A stretch of 64,000 nt of DNA from Chthonomonas sp. UBA2017. GTDB taxonomy: Bacteria > Armatimonadota > Fimbriimonadia > Fimbriimonadales > Fimbriimonadaceae. The stretch covers positions 40,030 through 104,029 of the forward strand of contig DDCB01000030.1 of NCBI GenBank assembly GCA_002335425.1. Reading direction: 5' to 3'. Positions 17,471 through 25,871 of this stretch are shown in pieces. The notes under the pieces were generated by a model that was not told the DNA's origin, did no database searches, and saw only the letters and a program-made list of their open reading frames with translations. Numbering within the stretch: position 1 is the stretch's first letter; each line of letters starts with the position of its first letter. The translations under genes and the position numbers were made by a program.

Positions 17471-17881
17471 ATGGCAACTCGAAAGCAAAAATTCCCAACC
17501 GTTCTTGTGGTGACCCTGGTGGTTCTTTTCGGCGGCCTGGGCGCGGTCAATTTGTCTCAGTCGCGGGGCGGCGGGGACGGACATGACCATGGGCACAGCC
17601 ACGGAGAGGAGACCGGTCAGATCGAAATGACCGGGACCGCTCCGAGCGAAGCCGAAAAAGACCAAATGAGCTCGAAGCTCAAAGAGGGGCTGAGCCGGGC
17701 GACTTCAGCCGGAAACAAGCCGGTCGAGCGGACTCCTGACCCCGAAGTGGCGGCCAAAACTGCGCCCGGCCCGACGGATCGCAAGCCGGTGAAGATCGTC
17801 GAGGCACCGAAGGATCAGAAGGTCGTGAACTCGGACGGGGGCCAATGGTACACCGACGAGTCTTTCGCCAAGGATCGCTAA
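17471..17881 (+). CDS. Small membrane-anchored hypothetical protein
   Basis: A 136-residue protein with one N-terminal hydrophobic segment (VLVVTLVVLFGGLGAV), a His/Gly-rich stretch (GGDGHDHGHSHGEE) that could bind metal ions, then a Pro/Lys-rich, low-complexity tail ending QWYTDESFAKDR. It probably faces the periplasm. No family recognised. TAGAAT about 30 bases upstream of the ATG may be the -10. It is divergent from the GT4 gene and converges on the Fic/Doc gene one base later. Confidence 0.65.
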   Translation: MATRKQKFPTVLVVTLVVLFGGLGAVNLSQSRGGGDGHDHGHSHGEETGQIEMTGTAPSEAEKDQMSSKLKEGLSRATSAGNKPVERTPDPEVAAKTAPGPTDRKPVKIVEAPKDQKVVNSDGGQWYTDESFAKDR

Positions 17882-17882
17882 G

Positions 17883-18362
17883 CTAAGCGAGACGCGCGAC
17901 GTGGTCCTGCTGTAACAAAGCCTCGATGGTTCGGGGGAACTGCCCCAAAATAGCCGTTAAGATCTCGGCCGTGGGCGGCTCTCCATGGTGCTCCGCCTCA
18001 TCGGTTTGGGCCCGAGCGGCCAACTCGGTGGCGGCGACCTCGGGCTGGTCGGCGAGTCCGAGGTACCAGGCGGCGGCCTCGGCGTCGCTGAGGCGCAAAT
18101 GAACCTGGTTCAAGGCAAGGAAGCCCAGGAGCGCGACGAATCCGGTGGCTTCGTTGCCTGAGGCGAGCGGTCGTTTGCGCGAGAAGTGCGCGGCGAGCCG
18201 GCCCGCTTGTTCGATGAGCTTCAAGCTGGTCCCATACCCGTACTGGTAGAACGTCGCTTCTTCGAGCCGGGCGTAGTCGAAGTCCTGCGGCTTCTTGGTC
18301 ACCTGGGTGTTGATCCAGATGAGGTCTTGCAGGGTCAGGTAGTGCAGTCCAGGGCTCGCCAT
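17883..18362 (-). CDS. Fic/Doc-like protein with altered active site
   Basis: A 159-residue protein resembling the Doc branch of the Fic fold: LTLQDLIWINTQV at the start, FYQYG in the middle, then RPLASGNEATGFVALLGFLALN. This last block aligns with the Fic motif HPFxxGNxR plus its following helix, but the catalytic His is Arg and the distal Arg is also missing. AMPylation or phosphorylation is therefore unlikely. No Phd-type antitoxin is next to it. The ATG at 18362 is preferred to TTG 18368; TAAAAT lies about 15 bases upstream. Confidence 0.65.
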   Translation of the reverse strand: MASPGLHYLTLQDLIWINTQVTKKPQDFDYARLEEATFYQYGYGTSLKLIEQAGRLAAHFSRKRPLASGNEATGFVALLGFLALNQVHLRLSDAEAAAWYLGLADQPEVAATELAARAQTDEAEHHGEPPTAEILTAILGQFPRTIEALLQQDHVARLA

Positions 18363-18438
18363 AATCAACCGTTGCCATTTTACACGGATTCGGGCGAGAA
18401 TCCGGTCACAAAGTTCGGTTCAATTCGTCTGAACGAGC

Positions 18439-19734
18439 GTGATAGCGCGTGGCCTACGGTGGGTGGCCTGGTCAATCCTCGCGGCGGCGATTGCTTTCGG
18501 GGTCTCGTTTGCCATTCCCGCTCGATTCAACAGCTACGCGACGTTGTACTTTCCGCTGGCCCAGTCGCGGAGCATTTCGGCTCTGGCAGGATTGGCGGGC
18601 GAACCAGCCCCGGGGGGAGCCGTTTCGAACTTCGGGGGGGCGTTGGTCTCGCCAGTCGTGGGCGGGGCGCCTCAAACGGCGATGGGCATTCTGGAGAGCT
18701 ACGCATGTCGCGAGAAAGTCGTCGAGCGAGCTGGCTTGGAGTCCACGTGGGGTCTGTCGAAGCCCCAGGCGGTCGAAAAGCTCGCCGAGCGGACGAGCGT
18801 CGGACTCGATCGCCACGGGTTTGTCCGGATTGAAATGAGCCTCGAATCGGCGGCTACGGCTGCCACCATCGTCTCGGCTTATCTGGAGGTCTTGGCAGAG
18901 ACCGGGGATCGGCTGTCGCTGAACGTGAGCCAAAAGAACCGGGAGTTCATTGAGCAGAAAGTCGTCGCGGAGCGGCGGGCGGTCGAGACTCTTGAAAAAC
19001 AGCTCGTCCAAGATCTGGCCCAGTTGTCAACGGGCGGAATCGAAGGGCTCAGCGAGCTCTACATCCAGACTCGAGGCAAGCTCGCCGACGCGGAGGTGGG
19101 TGCAGCGGCAGCGCGGACTCAGATGCGGGAAGTCGACACCACCTTGCAAAAACTCTACGCCCAGGCTCGGCGCGATCCGGCGGCCCTCTCGATGATCGAA
19201 GATTTGGGCGGGCAGATCAAGTTGCGCCGACTCGCCCTGGAGGACGCCGAAGCCAAGTTCGTCCGAACCAGTGCCGAAGTCAAGACCCAGAAGGAGACGG
19301 TGCAATCGGCCGAGCGTGTGGCTCAATCGCTCGTGGAGAGCAAGGAGAACGCTCGGCAGGCTGGCACCGCCGCCGAGATCGCCGCTCTCCGGGCCGATTG
19401 GAAGCGGCTTGAGACTCAAGCGAGTGGGTATGCCGAGCGGCTGCGCGCCCTGGGCGAGCGGTTGCGCCGCGAGCCGGAAAAGCAAGTCGCGGTCGAGTCC
19501 CTGCAGCGGCAGCTCCAGATGAAGAGCGCGAACTTGGCGAAGCTGGAAGCGGAGTTGCAATTGGCCATGATCGCCGAATCGCGAGACCCGTCCCAGTTTG
19601 AAGTCGTCGATTCCCCCCGTCCGGCGGATCGCTCCAGCTATCCGCGGCGAATCCTATGGGCGGTGGTGGCTTGGGTCGGGGCGTTCTTGTTGCAGGCCGG
19701 ATTCGCGGCGGTCAAGTCCGACCGAGGGGCCTGA
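18439..19734 (+). CDS. Wzz/GumC-type polysaccharide chain-length or export protein
   Basis: A 431-residue inner-membrane protein with TM helices near residues 8-27 and 405-425 and a long periplasmic coiled-coil region (about 150-380), the layout of polysaccharide co-polymerases. The N-terminal block PARFNSYATLYFPL and SYACREKVVERAGL match the Wzz domain. No tyrosine-kinase domain is attached. It begins a same-direction cluster with GT4, an epimerase and a methyltransferase, supporting a role in surface polysaccharide. The start is GTG 18439. Confidence 0.85.
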   Translation: MIARGLRWVAWSILAAAIAFGVSFAIPARFNSYATLYFPLAQSRSISALAGLAGEPAPGGAVSNFGGALVSPVVGGAPQTAMGILESYACREKVVERAGLESTWGLSKPQAVEKLAERTSVGLDRHGFVRIEMSLESAATAATIVSAYLEVLAETGDRLSLNVSQKNREFIEQKVVAERRAVETLEKQLVQDLAQLSTGGIEGLSELYIQTRGKLADAEVGAAAARTQMREVDTTLQKLYAQARRDPAALSMIEDLGGQIKLRRLALEDAEAKFVRTSAEVKTQKETVQSAERVAQSLVESKENARQAGTAAEIAALRADWKRLETQASGYAERLRALGERLRREPEKQVAVESLQRQLQMKSANLAKLEAELQLAMIAESRDPSQFEVVDSPRPADRSSYPRRILWAVVAWVGAFLLQAGFAAVKSDRGA

Positions 19735-19736
19735 TC

Positions 19737-20861
19737 ATGCCCCGCATCGTCGTCGCCTTTCGATGTGCATACACCTTGAGTTTGTTTCGCTCCAGCTGGT
19801 TGCGGCGTTTGGTCCGAGACGGGTGGGAAGTCCATGGGGTAGGCCGAGGCGGAGACGGTTTTGAGTCGGCGGTTGAGGCCACAGGAGCCCAGTTTCATGC
19901 GGTTCCGCTGGCCGTCCGGTCGCGAAATCCGCTCACCGACCTCCGGTTCCAAAGATCGTTGAGAGATCTGTTTATCCGGATTCAACCCGACGTCGTCCAT
20001 TTGCACACCATCAAGCCGGTGATCTATGGGGCGAGGGCAGCCCGACAGACCGGGGTTCCCCGCGTGGTGAGCAGCATTACAGGGTTGGGGTACGTGTTTT
20101 CGGGCTCGGCCCCGAGTTGGATGCGGCGATTGGTGGAGGCTCAATATCGACGTGGGCTCCAGCTTGCCGACGCGGTGACGTTTTGTAATTCCGATGATCG
20201 GCAGTTGTTCATGGATCGAGGCTTGGTCACGGCCGACAAGGCATCGGTTGTGGTCGAGGGCGTCGATCTGACTCAGATCACGCCGAAACAGGCCGTGACC
20301 GGCCCTCTCCAGGTTCTGATGGTGGGACGGCTTCTGCGCGACAAGGGAGTCCTGGAGTACGCCGAAGCGGTTCGTCAGCTGCGTCCTCGATTTCCCGAGG
20401 TTGAGTTCGCGATCTTGGGCGGACGAGATGAGCACAACCCGACCGTCGTTGATTCGTCTGAGGTACAACGATGGGATGCCGAAGGGGGGCCTCGATGGCT
20501 TGGCGAAGTGGCTCCGAGCGAAGTAACGGCTCACTTGTCGCGGTCTTTTTTGGTCGTGTTGCCGTCTTATCGAGAGGGGTCTCCCAAAGCTCTCATCGAA
20601 GCGGGTGCCCAGGGTCTCCCGGTGGTGGCGACCGACGTTGCGGGTTGTCGAGATGTGGTTCGGCCGGGCGTGACCGGTCTTTTGGTGCCGGCCAAAGACC
20701 CGGCGGCCCTGACCCAAGCCATTTCCCGGCTGTTGGAAGATGTGCCTCTGGCCCAACAGATGGGGCTTGCGGCCCGAGATTGGATTGCAAAGGAGTTTGA
20801 CGAACAGAGAATGTTGGATCGGTTGACGAGCTTGGTGCAAGGGGAGCGATGCGCGCTCTAA
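19737..20861 (+). CDS. Family 4 glycosyltransferase, surface polysaccharide
   Basis: A 374-residue GT-B glycosyltransferase. HLHTIKPVIYGARAARQ and SSITGLGYVFSG are typical of the PglA/WcfG-like branch, and the E-x7-E motif is EGSPKALIE. It probably transfers a sugar to a lipid-linked precursor. The ATG at 19737 lies two bases after the Wzz-like stop. The gene overlaps the epimerase gene by 13 bases. Confidence 0.9.
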   Translation: MPRIVVAFRCAYTLSLFRSSWLRRLVRDGWEVHGVGRGGDGFESAVEATGAQFHAVPLAVRSRNPLTDLRFQRSLRDLFIRIQPDVVHLHTIKPVIYGARAARQTGVPRVVSSITGLGYVFSGSAPSWMRRLVEAQYRRGLQLADAVTFCNSDDRQLFMDRGLVTADKASVVVEGVDLTQITPKQAVTGPLQVLMVGRLLRDKGVLEYAEAVRQLRPRFPEVEFAILGGRDEHNPTVVDSSEVQRWDAEGGPRWLGEVAPSEVTAHLSRSFLVVLPSYREGSPKALIEAGAQGLPVVATDVAGCRDVVRPGVTGLLVPAKDPAALTQAISRLLEDVPLAQQMGLAARDWIAKEFDEQRMLDRLTSLVQGERCAL

Positions 20862-21871
20862 TTACAGGGGGCGCGGGCTTTATCGGCTCTCATCTGGCCG
20901 AGTCGCTGGCCGCAGATGGCCACGAAGTTTGGGTCTTAGACGACCTGAGCACGGGGCAGCGCAAGAATCTGTGCGGCCTGGAGCACCAGCCTGGTTTTCG
21001 CTTTATCGAGGGCTCTGTCCTGGATGAGGCGACGGTCACAGATTGTTTGAGTTCAGTAGACGTTGTCTATCACTTGGCGGCCGTGGTCGGAGTTCGGCTG
21101 GTCGTCGAAAGTCCGGTCCGCACGCTGGAAACCAATCTGAAAGGCACCGAAAACGTCCTGAGAGCGTGTTATGAGCGAAAGCTCCCGGTGTTGCTCGCCT
21201 CGACGAGCGAGGTCTATGGCCGGCACTTGGAGAATCGACCGTTGTCGGAGGAGGATGACCGGATTTATGGCCCGCCGACGGTGGGACGTTGGAGCTATGC
21301 GGCTTCGAAGGCCGTCGACGAGTTCTTGGGCTTGGCTTATCATCGCGAGCGCGGCCTGCCGGTGGTGATTGCGCGGTTCTTTAACACCGTAGGCCCCCGG
21401 CAGACCGGGCGCTACGGCATGGTTTTGCCGAGCTTCGTCCGAGCCGCGCTCCAAGGCAAGCCGCTGGAGATTCATGGAGATGGGTCGCAGAGCCGATCTT
21501 TCACGTGGGTCGGTGATTGTGTCCGGGCGACCCGGTCGTTGATGCAGACCCCCGAGGCAGTGGGCGAAGTCGTGAACATCGGGCACGGCTCCGAAGTCAC
21601 GATCGCCGAGTTGGCGCGCCGCGTGGTGGCCAAGACCGGTTCGTCATCGAAAGTCGTCCATGTGACCCATGAGTCGGTGTATGGCCCGGGGTTCGAAGAC
21701 ATGCAGTTCCGGACTCCGAGCATCGCCAAGCTCCAGCGGCTGACCGGATATGCTCCCAGTTACGACCTCGACCAGATCTTGGATGAGGTCATCGCCTATG
21801 AGCGGGCTCAAGAGTCGGCCCCGGCGTCGGCGGCGGCGTGGGTGGAATCGACTCAGCCGACGCTCACCTGA
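20849..21871 (+). CDS. NAD-dependent nucleotide-sugar epimerase/dehydratase
   Basis: A 340-residue extended short-chain dehydrogenase. The Rossmann motif GGAGFIGSH is at residues 7-15, with the catalytic STSEVYG serine region and the YAASK Tyr-Lys pair. FFNTVGPRQTGRYGMVLP is common to UDP-glucose 4-epimerases and UDP-glucuronate decarboxylases; which reaction it performs cannot be decided here. It supplies nucleotide sugar for the neighbouring transferases. Confidence 0.9.
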   Translation: MRALITGGAGFIGSHLAESLAADGHEVWVLDDLSTGQRKNLCGLEHQPGFRFIEGSVLDEATVTDCLSSVDVVYHLAAVVGVRLVVESPVRTLETNLKGTENVLRACYERKLPVLLASTSEVYGRHLENRPLSEEDDRIYGPPTVGRWSYAASKAVDEFLGLAYHRERGLPVVIARFFNTVGPRQTGRYGMVLPSFVRAALQGKPLEIHGDGSQSRSFTWVGDCVRATRSLMQTPEAVGEVVNIGHGSEVTIAELARRVVAKTGSSSKVVHVTHESVYGPGFEDMQFRTPSIAKLQRLTGYAPSYDLDQILDEVIAYERAQESAPASAAAWVESTQPTLT

Positions 21872-21878
21872 GGCGGCT

Positions 21879-22646
21879 GTGTTTGCCGAGCATCGCCCCC
21901 AAGCCAGTGAGCCCGAGTTTTGGGCCGACCATTTTCGCGCCCATGCGGCCCATGTGTCGCGAGGTTGGTATCGACGCCTGTTCGCCTGGAATCGGCATCT
22001 CGGGGACCCTCGTTGGCGGGCGATTCGCCGTTGGGTTCGTCCGGGGGGCCGGATTCTGGACGCCGGTTGTGGCGTCGGGCAATGGGTGTCTTTTCTGGGC
22101 GACCAAGGTTACCGGGCCGAGGGGCTTGACTACTCGCCCGAGTTGGTCGAGACGCTTCGCCAGGCTTTCCCGAACGGTCGGTGGCTCGCGGGCCCGGTCC
22201 AGGCGATGCCGGTCGAGTCAGAGTCCGTGGAGGGTCTGATTTCGTGGGGCGTGATCGAGCACGATCCAGCGGGACCTCAGGCCGCGCTCGTGGAGATCCG
22301 GCGAGTTTTGAAGCGAGGCGGGGTCGCGGTGATGACGGTGCCGCGCGACTCGCGGGCGATGCGACAAGCCGTCGGCGCCGGAGCTTCGGACGGCCCTTTT
22401 TATCAGTTCCTTTTTGATGAGGCCTCATTGCGGGGCGAAGTGGAAAAGGCGGGTTTTGAGGTTGTCGCCATCCGGCCCACCGAGCGGCACATGGCGGTGG
22501 CGTTTCCAACCCTGTATGCTCGAATTCGTTCGAGGGGGCACTTGTTTGAGGCCTTGTTCGGCCTGGTTCTGCGACCGGTCCTGATGCTGATGCCCGAAAG
22601 TGCCTCGATGCTGATGGTGGTGGTGCGCCGCCCGGAAACGAGTTAG
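21879..22646 (+). CDS. SAM-dependent methyltransferase (class I)
   Basis: A 255-residue methyltransferase ending the polysaccharide operon. The SAM-binding motif I is ILDAGCGVGQWVSFL, motif II GLDYSPE, and SWGVIEHDP is the typical post-motif. The start is GTG 21879, seven bases after the epimerase stop, with TGAGGCGG as SD; a longer frame would overlap the epimerase and has no homology. It may methylate a sugar. The 3' end overlaps the RNase J gene by four bases. Confidence 0.85.
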   Translation: MFAEHRPQASEPEFWADHFRAHAAHVSRGWYRRLFAWNRHLGDPRWRAIRRWVRPGGRILDAGCGVGQWVSFLGDQGYRAEGLDYSPELVETLRQAFPNGRWLAGPVQAMPVESESVEGLISWGVIEHDPAGPQAALVEIRRVLKRGGVAVMTVPRDSRAMRQAVGAGASDGPFYQFLFDEASLRGEVEKAGFEVVAIRPTERHMAVAFPTLYARIRSRGHLFEALFGLVLRPVLMLMPESASMLMVVVRRPETS

Positions 22647-24295
22647 ACCTCGATCACGACCGGGACAATGATGGGCCGCAGCTTGAGTCGCCGGCTGAGG
22701 TGGCGTCGCATCTCATCGCTGATCGAGCTGCGCACGAGCCCGGCGTCTTGGAGGTCGGCGCGGGGCCATCGCTGGAGCTCCGATTGGACCACGCTCAGGA
22801 TGTTGGCGAGCTCCTTTTCCGAAGCGAACAGGCCCTTGGTGTCGAGTTCGAGATCTTCGACCAGCTCGCCTTTCTCAATGTCGAGTTTTGCGATGACCAT
22901 CACGAGCCCCTCATTCGCCAGGTTCGTTCGGTCGCGCATGATCTCATCGGGAACTCCGGGTTGGCCGCCATTATCCACGAGCATGCGGCCGCTGGGAACA
23001 GGTTCGCCGAGCCACGCCCGCTCCTCGTCAAAGCAGAGCGGTAGTCCGTCAGCCATGCTGAAAAGCCGATGCTCGGGGTAGCCCATTTTTCGAGCAAATT
23101 CGAGATATTGATGTTGGTGGCGAGGTTCGCCATGCACGGGTGCCAAGTAGAACGGGCTCGTCAAGTTGATCATCGTCTTGAGCTCTTCTTGGTAGGCGTG
23201 GCCGCTGACATGGATCGGAGCCCCGGCATTTTCGTAAATCACGACCGCGCCCAGGCGGAAGAGCCGGTTCACGGTTCTCCAGATCGCGGCTTCGTTGCCA
23301 GGAATCGGCCGAGCCGAATAGAGGATGGTGTCTCCGGGCAGGACCTTCATGCGGCCGTACTCTTCGCGGCTCATTTGGACAAGCGCACTCATCGGCTCGC
23401 CTTGGCTGCCGGTGGTCAGGATGACGAGTTGTTCGGGGCGATAGTTGCCGATGTCGTCGAGCCGAATCCGGACTCCGGTGGGCACTCGGAGATGGCCATA
23501 TCGAGAGCAAACGTCGATGGTGTTTTCCATCCGTCGCCCCGCGACGGCGACTTTTCGCCCGGTGGCGAGGGCGACATCGAAGGCTTGCTGCATCCGGTGG
23601 ATGTTGCTTGCGAACATCGTAATGAGGATTCGGCCGGGGGCGGTGCTAAAGAACTTTTGGTAGGCGCCGCTCACCTCGCGCTCGCTGGGCGACCAGCCGG
23701 GGCGATCGACGTTGGTCGAATCGCTGAGGAGCACGAGGACGCCCTCATCGGCGAGCGCCGCGAGTCGGCTCATGTCGGTCTTTTTCCCGTCAATGGGCGT
23801 GAAATCGAGCTTGAAATCGGCCGTGAAGAGAACGATGCCGAAAGACGTTCGCACGGCCATCGCCATGGTGTCGGGGATGGAGTGGGTGACTCGGATCGGC
23901 TCAACAGAGAGCTGGCCGCAAGCGACTTTATCGCCGGGCTTGAGGGTGCGAAGGTCAAGACTGTGGACGTCGGTCTTCTCTTCGAGCTTTTGCCGGATCA
24001 TCGCGTGTGTGAATTCAGTCGCGTAGATCGGGACGTTCAGTTGGCGCAGAAAGTAAGGCAGAGCGCCCACGTGGTCTTCGTGGGCATGAGTCAGAAAGAG
24101 TCCTCGAATCCGATCCCGGTTTTCGACGAGATAGGTGAAGTCGGGGACGATGATGTCGACCCCATACTGCTCTTCGTTCGGGAAGCTCAGTCCACAGTCG
24201 ATGATCACAATGTCCTCGCCTTGCTCCACGACGGTGCAGTTCTTGCCGATTTCTGCGGCGCCGCCGAGCGGGATGATACGAAGACCTGGAGTCAT
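22643..24295 (-). CDS. rnj: Ribonuclease J
   Basis: A 550-residue metallo-beta-lactamase/beta-CASP ribonuclease with 5'-3' exo- and endonuclease activity in mRNA decay and rRNA maturation. The zinc motif is HAHEDHVGALPYF; the beta-CASP motifs TGSQGEPMSAL and VSGHAYQEEL and the late PVHGEPRH histidine are all present. The N-terminus PLGGAAEIGKNCTVVE is characteristic and the length is normal, with the C-terminal domain. It is convergent with the methyltransferase. Confidence 0.97.
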   Translation of the reverse strand: MTPGLRIIPLGGAAEIGKNCTVVEQGEDIVIIDCGLSFPNEEQYGVDIIVPDFTYLVENRDRIRGLFLTHAHEDHVGALPYFLRQLNVPIYATEFTHAMIRQKLEEKTDVHSLDLRTLKPGDKVACGQLSVEPIRVTHSIPDTMAMAVRTSFGIVLFTADFKLDFTPIDGKKTDMSRLAALADEGVLVLLSDSTNVDRPGWSPSEREVSGAYQKFFSTAPGRILITMFASNIHRMQQAFDVALATGRKVAVAGRRMENTIDVCSRYGHLRVPTGVRIRLDDIGNYRPEQLVILTTGSQGEPMSALVQMSREEYGRMKVLPGDTILYSARPIPGNEAAIWRTVNRLFRLGAVVIYENAGAPIHVSGHAYQEELKTMINLTSPFYLAPVHGEPRHQHQYLEFARKMGYPEHRLFSMADGLPLCFDEERAWLGEPVPSGRMLVDNGGQPGVPDEIMRDRTNLANEGLVMVIAKLDIEKGELVEDLELDTKGLFASEKELANILSVVQSELQRWPRADLQDAGLVRSSISDEMRRHLSRRLKLRPIIVPVVIEV

Positions 24296-24313
24296 CCCTA
24301 GAGGGTACCCGGC

Positions 24314-24787
24314 TTAGGCGGGGAAGCCGGGTGCCATTCGGATCATCCAGATTTGGCCGGTGTGGTAGGCCGCATGCTGGGCGATCCGCCGGAGCCCTTC
24401 GGCTCCATCGATCGGGTCGCCGTAAGGACTGGTGATGGCTTGGTGAAGAATTTCCGGCGTCGGATTTTCGATGATCGGCGCAAGGTCTCGTCCGGTCCGT
24501 TCGAGGGCGGCCATGGCGATCGGTTGGGTCCGCTCGTCGGGGCCGTAGGGAAACTTGCCTTCGCGGATGAACGCATCCCAGACGGCGGCTTCGAGTTTTT
24601 CATCCCGGTCGACCGAACCGAGCCGGATCGCCCAATAATGCTCGGCGCCAGCCAAGTGCATCACGATCTCGGCGATCGTGTGCGCCTCGGGGTGCATTCG
24701 CCATTCCCATTGAGCCGGAGTGAGGTCTTCCAGAGCCCCGGCCAGTCGAGTTCTTGTGAAGTGCCAAATCTCACCATATCCATGCAT
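24314..24787 (-). CDS. DinB/YfiT-like metal-binding protein
   Basis: A 157-residue four-helix-bundle protein of the DinB superfamily, many of which are thiol-dependent transferases. The three metal-ligand histidines are suggested in HTIAEIVMHLAGAEHYW and near the end in QHAAYHTGQIW. The substrate is unknown. The start is ATG 24787, with TATTCT five bases upstream; this box overlaps one for the divergent htpX transcript. Confidence 0.85.
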   Translation of the reverse strand: MHGYGEIWHFTRTRLAGALEDLTPAQWEWRMHPEAHTIAEIVMHLAGAEHYWAIRLGSVDRDEKLEAAVWDAFIREGKFPYGPDERTQPIAMAALERTGRDLAPIIENPTPEILHQAITSPYGDPIDGAEGLRRIAQHAAYHTGQIWMIRMAPGFPA

Positions 24788-24791
24788 AGCC

Positions 24792-24798
24792 TAGAATA
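24792..24798. promoter_or_regulatory. Overlapping divergent -10 boxes
   Basis: The seven bases TAGAATA read TAGAAT on the plus strand (toward htpX) and TATTCT on the minus strand (toward the DinB-like gene). RNA polymerase could use only one direction at a time, so the two genes may be reciprocally transcribed. Confidence 0.4.
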
Positions 24799-24848
24799 GA
24801 CGATGGCTGCATCTTCTTGCGGCTTTGATGCGTTGAAAAGGTGGAACG

Positions 24849-25847
24849 ATGTCAAGTCCAGGTCCTCCGCAGCGATCGACCCCTCAACGACCCGAGCTCA
24901 ACTTCGGGCGAACGCTCCGTCGGACGCTCCCGGACCAGATCAAGCGCAATCGTCGGGGGAGCCTGATTTACGCTGGGCTCTTGGTGATTTTGCTCTCCGC
25001 ATTGGGGACGACTCTCGTCGGGATGTACGCCCCACAGCACTGGGTGTGGGGGGCAGCGGGCTCGGTGGTCTTGGGGATTTTAGCGGCGCTCATTGCAACC
25101 CAGGCGGGCCCGGGTTTGATTTTGGCGGTCTCCCAGGCCCGCCCGGCGGAAGGGCTTCAACGCCAAGTTCTGGAGAATGTCACAGAAGAGATGGCGATTG
25201 CGGCCGGGATTCCGATGCCGCAGGTGTATGTCATCGACGATTCAGCGTTGAACGCCTTTGCGACGGGTCGCGATCCTAAATCGGGGGTCGTGGTGGTGAC
25301 CTCGGGGCTGCTGGATCGTTTGGATCGGGACGAGCTCCAAGGAGTGGTGGCGCACGAGATCGCTCACATCCGAAACTACGACATCCGATTCATGGCGACC
25401 ATCGGCATTGTGGCGGGCTTGATCCCACTCTTGGCCGACTTTATGTTGCGGTCGGTGTTTTGGGGCGGCGGTCGTCGCCGGTCCTCGGATTCGAACAACC
25501 AGGCGGCACTGGTCTTTATGGCGGTCGGGCTTGTCCTCGCGATCTTGGCCCCGATTTTTGCGAAGCTCCTTGAAATGGCGGTGAGCCGCCAGCGGGAGTA
25601 TTTGGCCGATGCAACCGCGGCTGATCTGACTCGATATCCGGAGGGGCTCGCTCGGGCACTCGAAAAGATTGCGATGGACTCGGAACCGCTGGAAGTGGCG
25701 AACCGAGCGACGGCCCACCTCTACATCATCGATCCGCTACGCAAGCTGGATGAATCGTCGAGAAACCTCTTTTCGACGCACCCGCCGTTGCGGGACCGGG
25801 TGCGTCGGTTGCGCAATCTGATGGGGAGCCCAAGCGATCTCGTCTAA
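24849..25847 (+). CDS. htpX: HtpX-like M48 membrane zinc metalloprotease
   Basis: A 332-residue inner-membrane protease for quality control of membrane proteins. Zinc motif HEIAH is at 169-173, with two N-terminal TM helices (about 38-58 and 68-95) and two more after the active site; the third ligand is the Glu of SRQREYLADATA. The length is slightly above the usual 290 because of a Pro-rich N-terminal extension and a C-terminal tail. The ATG follows AAGGTGG. The transcript probably starts near 24803. Confidence 0.92.
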   Translation: MSSPGPPQRSTPQRPELNFGRTLRRTLPDQIKRNRRGSLIYAGLLVILLSALGTTLVGMYAPQHWVWGAAGSVVLGILAALIATQAGPGLILAVSQARPAEGLQRQVLENVTEEMAIAAGIPMPQVYVIDDSALNAFATGRDPKSGVVVVTSGLLDRLDRDELQGVVAHEIAHIRNYDIRFMATIGIVAGLIPLLADFMLRSVFWGGGRRRSSDSNNQAALVFMAVGLVLAILAPIFAKLLEMAVSRQREYLADATAADLTRYPEGLARALEKIAMDSEPLEVANRATAHLYIIDPLRKLDESSRNLFSTHPPLRDRVRRLRNLMGSPSDLV

Positions 25848-25858
25848 GCATCAGCGGG

Positions 25859-25864
25859 TACCCT
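25859..25864 (+). promoter_or_regulatory. -10 box of a probable leaderless promoter (sucC)
   Basis: TACCCT, seven bases before the GTG start of sucC at 25872; no SD sequence is present. Confidence 0.45.
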
Positions 25865-25871
25865 TACGGCT

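Noticed and set aside
24803..25279. A long ORF whose ATG is five bases after TAGAAT, like other leaderless genes.
   Set aside because: It is out of frame with and overlaps HtpX, which has full homology; its composition (Gly, Arg and Asp-rich) is that of a shadow frame. It only marks the htpX transcript start.
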